Part shown: positions 63,774 through 64,000 of the stretch, piece after piece
How positions within the stretch are numbered: the stretch's first letter is position 1
Layout of the letters: the number at the start of each line of letters is the position of its first letter
Source of the DNA: Struthidea cinerea
Lineage: Eukaryota; Chordata; Aves; Passeriformes; Corcoracidae
Assembly: GCA_013397865.1 (NCBI GenBank)
Contig: VZTI01004954.1
Coordinates: forward strand, 348,703 to 412,702
Length of the DNA: 64,000 nt
Reading direction: 5' to 3'
The notes under the pieces: model-generated
What the model was told of the DNA's origin: nothing
The model's database searches: none
The model's input: only the letters and a program-made list of their open reading frames with translations
Position numbers and translations under genes: made by a program

Positions 63774-64000
63774 GTTAGCTGGCTGCATCTTCCTAGCACG
63801 TGGTGTGGAAACCCAGGGCCTGTCCCTTGCACTTTGTAGCATCCCAGGATGCTCCCAAGAGGCTCAGTTGTTTGCTTGGCTGGAGATCCATAGGGCCAGG
63901 ACCATCTGAGGTTTTTTAAGAGCATCCAAAATCCTTTCTGGAGTGGGGCTCTTGAGGCTTGTGTTGAGCAGTGTTTAAAGCACAGAAATTTCTGATGCCA
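63774..64000 (+). other. IGDCC4: Intron 11 of IGDCC4, 5' part
   Basis: The sequence after donor gttagc runs to the window edge with no further coding similarity. The next exon should finish FN3-3. Confidence 0.85.

Noticed and set aside
1..64000. CRISPR arrays, operons, tRNA/rRNA genes or a novel multi-gene system.
   Set aside because: No regularly spaced repeats, no clustered compact genes and no recognisable RNA-gene structures; the window is an ordinary vertebrate intron-exon landscape.

Overview
This window reads as vertebrate nuclear DNA, most probably from a bird. It holds short protein-coding exons separated by long GT-AG introns. The introns are moderately GC, CpG-poor and carry few recognisable interspersed repeats. 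There are no bacterial-style operons. The avian call is an inference from the low repeat load and the moderate intron sizes; another sauropsid cannot be excluded from sequence alone.

One gene can be supported, on the + strand: the 5' two-thirds of the ectodomain of IGDCC4 (Nope), a DCC/neogenin-family single-pass receptor. Ten consecutive coding exons (called exons 2-11 here, assuming one upstream signal-peptide exon) total 2016 bp, or 672 codons. They join in frame through canonical splice sites. They encode four Ig domains and then fibronectin type III domains 1 and 2 and most of domain 3. The two remaining FN3 domains expected for IGDCC4, the transmembrane helix and the cytoplasmic tail must lie beyond position 64000. 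The exon with the start codon and signal peptide was not found and is probably upstream of position 1.

Layout: 1-27327 is intron 1 (only its 3' part is visible), with no supported exon. Exon 2 (Ig1) is at 27328-27657, exon 3 (Ig2a) at 34428-34569, exon 4 (Ig2b) at 39434-39567, then a 16-kb intron 4. Exon 5 (Ig3a) is at 55608-55742, exon 6 (Ig3b) at 58262-58417, exon 7 (Ig4 plus FN3-1a) at 58947-59357, exon 8 (FN3-1b) at 60048-60212, exon 9 (FN3-2a) at 61200-61337, exon 10 (FN3-2b) at 62769-62939 and exon 11 (FN3-3) at 63540-63773. Intron 11 runs off the window. Every exon junction is phase 1 except exon 3/4, which is phase 2.

The noncoding part holds simple T-, A- and pyrimidine-rich tracts, a small CpG-dense island inside intron 4, and several AT-rich blocks dense in homeodomain-like motifs that are candidate (unproven) enhancers. 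I saw no RNA gene, CRISPR array, intact transposon or second protein-coding gene. I found no evidence of a previously undescribed multi-gene system. The more useful leads are a tandem CAGCAG acceptor in exon 10, the intron-4 CpG cluster, a 72-nt pure pyrimidine tract and the candidate regulatory blocks.
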